Source: Benincasa hispida (Eukaryota; Streptophyta; Magnoliopsida; Cucurbitales; Cucurbitaceae). From it: 64,000 nucleotides of DNA. The notes beneath the pieces were generated by a model that did no database searches, was not told where the DNA came from, and saw only the letters and a list, made by a program, of their open reading frames with translations. The stretch spans positions 63,559,792-63,623,791 of the forward strand of contig NC_052359.1 of NCBI RefSeq assembly GCF_009727055.1. Reading direction: 5' to 3'. A program made the translations under genes and the position numbers. Positions 59,911-64,000 of this stretch are shown piece by piece (position 1 is the first letter of the stretch; each line of letters begins with the position of its first letter).

Positions 59911-60848
59911 GTTATATAAGATAATCGTATAGCGTGCAAATAACTACTTTCCAATTAAAGATTAAAAAAAATTATAATATCTTCATGAAAATTGCATGTA
60001 GTGCGTGGATAATTCATTTTTGAATGGTTTATTCATTCAATCATGTCCAATTTACTATTTTGTTTTAATCTCATGTGGCCTCACGCCGCCATAAAAATTC
60101 TTAAATGTTATAAATTTGTTTCCACCAAAAATTGTATTTGAACATAATGGATAAAATTTTAAGTTTGGAGATAACGATGTCCTTCTTCATCGATAAAAAT
60201 AGTTTCTTAAGTCTCTATTTTGACATGATTCATGTTATAACCAATATTTTTTATCTTTAATTTCTTCTCTTGAGATTAATCAATGTACATATAAACTAGT
60301 TTGGATTCTCAGAAATATAAAAAATCCCTTAATTTCTACTTTCTTTGGAAAAAAATTATTCTCTCTTGTTAAAAAAATTATCTCTTTGACATTTGAAAAT
60401 AAAGTTTGGTCAAACAAAAAAAACTTATATTTTATTTATTTTGTGGAATGATGTGCATGAGTTTAAAATGTTTCACCAAATCATAATAATCACATTGAAG
60501 ACTCCAAAACTTTAAGGTTCAAATTTGCAAAACGAATTAAAAATCTAAAACAATACATATTAAATCAAAACAAATTAGATTTAATCCATTATTAAAAGTC
60601 CTTAACCAAATTTTATTATTTTATTTTTGGGTACTATTTTTTGAAAGAGATGAAAAAAAGTCTTTTAGACCTAATTAAATAATGCCAATTTAAAACCATT
60701 GTGGTAGATTATCTTGAAATTATAAATATTAATAAACTAAGTTAAGATGTAGTTGTGGAGGCCATTTTCCCCCCTTAAATGGTACTAAGAAAAAAAAAAA
60801 AGTTGTTGAGACCCGTTTAATATTATTAATTAAGAATAATGTCTAGCT
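59911..60848. other. AT-rich intergenic region
   Basis: No gene or element seen between the CACTA end and the copia LTR. Confidence 0.5.
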
Positions 60849-62111
60849 TATTATAAATATTATAATAATAATAGGTGTTTATTAGTGTCAATTTGATGTC
60901 CTAGAAAATCAAATGGCATTCTCGTATTATTCCTTGTGTCTTTGAACATATAATTCATATGTATGAGTACATATCCTTAATGTTCAACTAATTCCACCTC
61001 CTACTTGTCAATTCTCTTATTAATAGTGGCCATTTTATGAACTTTGTAGAATAGTGAAGATTGGTGAACAATCTAAAAGAGGGAAATAGTAGAGAATCTT
61101 GAGAAAATTTCATGATTTTCTTATTTTTTTTTATTTTCTTTACTTTATTTAAGTTATTTATTTTATATCTATATATATTCATGTTATTTTATATTCTTTT
61201 ATTATTTATTTATTTTATATATTCTTTATATTTTTTAATTTAATCTCTTCAAATTCACAACACGTTGTTAACACGAGTTTCTATCATTTTTCTTGCTAAA
61301 GGTAGGTCCTAAAAGTATGTCGGTTTTTCTCTCTTCGTTATAATTAATAAATTAAATGTTGTTTTACATATTCGATATATATTACATTTTTAATATAAAT
61401 ATAATATTTGGTAATAGTGTTACTATCAAAAATATTATAAAATTAGAATTTGTAGCATTTGATATTAACGGTAATAATTATTTGTCATGGGTGCTTGATG
61501 CCAAAATCCACCTGGATGCCATACAGATGTGATAATCAGAAAATAATTTTTCTTCCTAAAGCTCGTCACAAATGGATAAACTTGAGGCTCCAAAATTTTA
61601 AATCAATATGTTAGAGAAGACATTTTTTCTATATTTCAGATATGCTCCTGCAATAGCAATATCGAGAGAAATATTTTAAAAGTATTATGCACTCATTTGA
61701 TGTCTTCTCGTGCCTGAATGAAATAATGAGTTATTTATGAAAGAAAATATGAATCTTAGCCAACTAGGAGCAACAACATTCCCTAAAGTGAATGTTGTAA
61801 ATTTTAATAATCGTGGATGAAAAATCATGAATATCGATCAACTGGAACAACAATATTCCCTGAAGTGAATACTGTAAATTTTAATAATCGTGGTCATGGT
61901 CGAGGTCGTGACCGTGGCAGAGGAAGAAATAATAATTATTTTCATGGTGATTGTTTTAATAATTCAAATTTCAAAAGAACCACACAAAATGATGATCACA
62001 AAGGAAAAATTCCACAAGATAAGAGTTCAAAAAGTGTTGAAAATAAATACTTTCGATGCAGAATGACTGGACATTGGTCATGTATTTTTCGTATGCCAAA
62101 ACACTTAGTTG
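60849..62111 (+). mobile_element. Truncated Ty1/copia element (5' LTR and gag)
   Basis: The LTR at 60849-61262 starts TATTATAAATATTATAATAA and ends CACAACA, like the LTRs of the element at 16671. It is followed by the same PBS-like sequence and a gag remnant: FDINGNNYLSWVLDAKIHLD near 61460, GHGRGRDRGRGRNN, and a knuckle FRCRMTGHWSCIF that lacks the canonical C-x2-C (one Cys replaced). The element is cut off at 62111, where a TGTTGGG-family repeat begins, so pol is absent from this window. Confidence 0.8.
61737..61893 (+). repeat. Tandem duplication within copia gag
   Basis: Segments 61737-61816 (80 bp) and 61817-61893 (77 bp) are adjacent related copies, both containing a CAACA(A)TATTCCCT-type phrase and ending AAATTTTAATAATCGTGG. 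They differ at about a fifth of positions, so the duplication is old. Confidence 0.75.
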
Positions 62112-64000
62112 TGTTGGGGTTGATTCCCTATAGTCTCGTGTTCTGTAGTTTGTAAACAGTTTGTATGAACGCTTATGATGTATGATATATAACATTTTAC
62201 TTCACTTCTTGATTTTGCTCAGTTATTTGTTTTATTTGCTTTACCACAAACCAATAAACCTAAAATTCCTGATTATGTAACTTAAGCATGTATGTGGTGA
62301 CATATAAGTGGATCATGTCTTAAGTGATAACTAAAGTGGTCTGTAGTATATGGATATAGGAGGGAAACCTTATCCTGGTAACACTACAGATGCGGCCTGC
62401 TTTGTAGAATGATTACAAGTGTTGTGACTTGTCATAGATGGTCTGATATTGATCATTTGTGTAGGGGACATGTGAACGGGGGCATCATATACAAAGAGTT
62501 TGTATAAGACTTGACCACGAAGTGTTAACGTCTCGTTATATAACAACGTTCATGACAGAGACTTCACTTCACTAGGATTACTATAGGTAACATGACCTCA
62601 ATCCTAAGTGAGTTGAGAACTCCTGTCATTGAAGGCAGTCCTTTGATTTGCATGAGTGCGAATGGCCAGGTCATCGACTCAAACCTACCACTTTGGGGAT
62701 TCGTTCGATTTGGGAGCTGGGAACTCAGTTACACAAGATGGAATTCACTCCTTCCCCGAAACATGGTAAGTAGATAGATAACTCTCTTAAGGGCTGATTC
62801 CAGGACTTGAACGATGTGGTGCCACACACATTCTCTTGGCCCGAGAGGTGTTCACACATAGTTGGATTATGTTGTATTATTCATTAAAGAGATTAGTGGT
62901 ACATAAGGAATGAGATGTAACTACAGGGGCAAAACCGTAAATTGGCTCAACTATACTTACGAGCATCTGTGAAGGGTCATCGTAGTCATGATTGGTTATA
63001 TTCGATGGACATATGTGGTAAGAAGAGTTTAACTATTGGTCTTTAGTGGAATGCCTGGCAGTTAACGGATGGTGGATCTCGTGGCTAAAGAATTTAGTTA
63101 GCTATTCACGTACCGTTGAAGCTTCGAGCCATAGGTTCATAAGGTCCCCTTGGTAGCTTGGATAAAGTTGAGAATCAGTTTTTGGGTCAATTTGAAATGT
63201 TCAAATTGACAAGAGGGGTTTTGATTATATATGATATAATTGAACTGGTTAATTATATATGATATGATTGACTAAATGTACGAGATACATTATTTTGGAG
63301 GAAATTAGATATAAAAATGATTTATATCATGTAGAGGAGAAAATACTATAATAGATATATGATATCAAATTATAGGTTAAGAATATAATATGATTATATT
63401 CATTATTTAATTAATTAGGTGGTTATGAGATAATTGGCCGAGAATTTCTCCGAAATCGTGCGAAAGTGGGAAGATCGAATTCAGTTCTTGTAATTGAAGA
63501 ATAAAATGAAAATGGTTTTCATTTTTGTAAGAGATTCGAAAATTCACTAACGGTGTGAAAAGTTTACGGTCGCTTAGCGTTAAGAGCCTATGCGATAGCG
63601 CCCATCGTCCTAAACGATCGCACACCCACGCACTAAACGACCGCTTACCTTTTCTATACGATCGTTTAGCGCGCCGAGCAAATCTAAACAATCGCTTACC
63701 ATTTCTAGACGACCGCTTAGAAAAACCTACACGATCATGTACCTTTCTCTAAAGACAAGCACCCGACTATACGATAATCTTCTACTATCTCCCACTTGCT
63801 TGTTCGTTCTACACGATCGTCTTTTCCTTCTCTCTCTACCAATTTCATCAAAGTCCACCCTTTGGATTCTCACTCCGAGAATACTAAGGGCTTCGAGTGG
63901 TGGTGTCGTCCCTGGTTGATATTGGTTCGTGCACTGCCATTCATGTAGACGACCGTGGTGCTGTTAGGCGACTGTTTGCTGGATGATAAGGAGCATAGAG
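62112..64000 (+). mobile_element. LTR-like repeat, TGTTGGG family, copy 3 (runs off window)
   Basis: Begins TGTTGGGGTTGATTCCCTAT right after the copia gag, so it inserted into that element. It follows the block order of copies 1 and 2. At 63540-63760 it has an array of ACGATCGTTTAGC/ACGACCGCTTA-type units, and at 63868-63885 the CTCACTCCGAGAATACTA block also present in copy 2. No protein coding. The element continues past the window end. Confidence 0.6.

Noticed and set aside
62592..62777. Plus-strand 61-codon ORF
   Set aside because: Lies inside copy 3 of the TGTTGGG repeat and is not preserved in copies 1 and 2.

Overview
This is a 64 kb window of AT-rich plant nuclear DNA. Multi-exon genes with GT-AG introns, a tRNA-Leu, Casparian-strip and B3 proteins, and several plant transposon classes all point to a eudicot. 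Some repeats look like ones I associate with cucurbits, but the sequence alone does not prove that family.

The left part (1-8675) holds an ABHD11-like alpha/beta-hydrolase gene (minus strand, 5 exons, 330 aa), a tRNA-Leu(TAG), a long-inverted-repeat element and a broken S40/DUF584 senescence-regulator gene. From 8676 to 21756 the DNA is almost all transposon. Two copies of an LTR-like family starting TGTTGGG lie in opposite orientation. One is split by a 2.1 kb solo-LTR-like insertion with an ATTAA target duplication. Next come an orphan exon-like open stretch and a decayed 5.1 kb Ty1/copia element.

The middle part (22770-48850) is gene-rich. It holds a CYP18-2-type cyclophilin (minus, 6 exons, 164 aa), a single-exon B3 protein (minus), an ELM1-type mitochondrial fission factor (plus, 11 exons, 423 aa), a CASP membrane protein (plus, 3 exons, 202 aa), a small organellar RRM protein like SRBP11 (plus, 4 exons, 134 aa) and an intronless F-box protein (minus, 362 aa). 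Full exon models with matching phases were built by hand for each multi-exon gene. Small Tourist-like MITEs lie between and inside these genes.

The right part (49374-64000) is mostly transposons: a hAT-like MITE with a perfect 8-bp target duplication, another Tourist-like MITE, a copia LTR next to a degenerate CACTA element, a second copia fragment, and a third copy of the TGTTGGG family that runs off the window.

The genes are unrelated housekeeping or developmental loci and form no pathway or cluster. I see no new multi-gene system. The most consequential observation is technical. A perfect 38-bp palindrome at 40411-40448 equals two inverted Tn5 mosaic ends, the Nextera mate-pair junction adapter, so the assembly carries library adapter here. 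The join 223 bp upstream of the SRBP11-like start codon should not be trusted.
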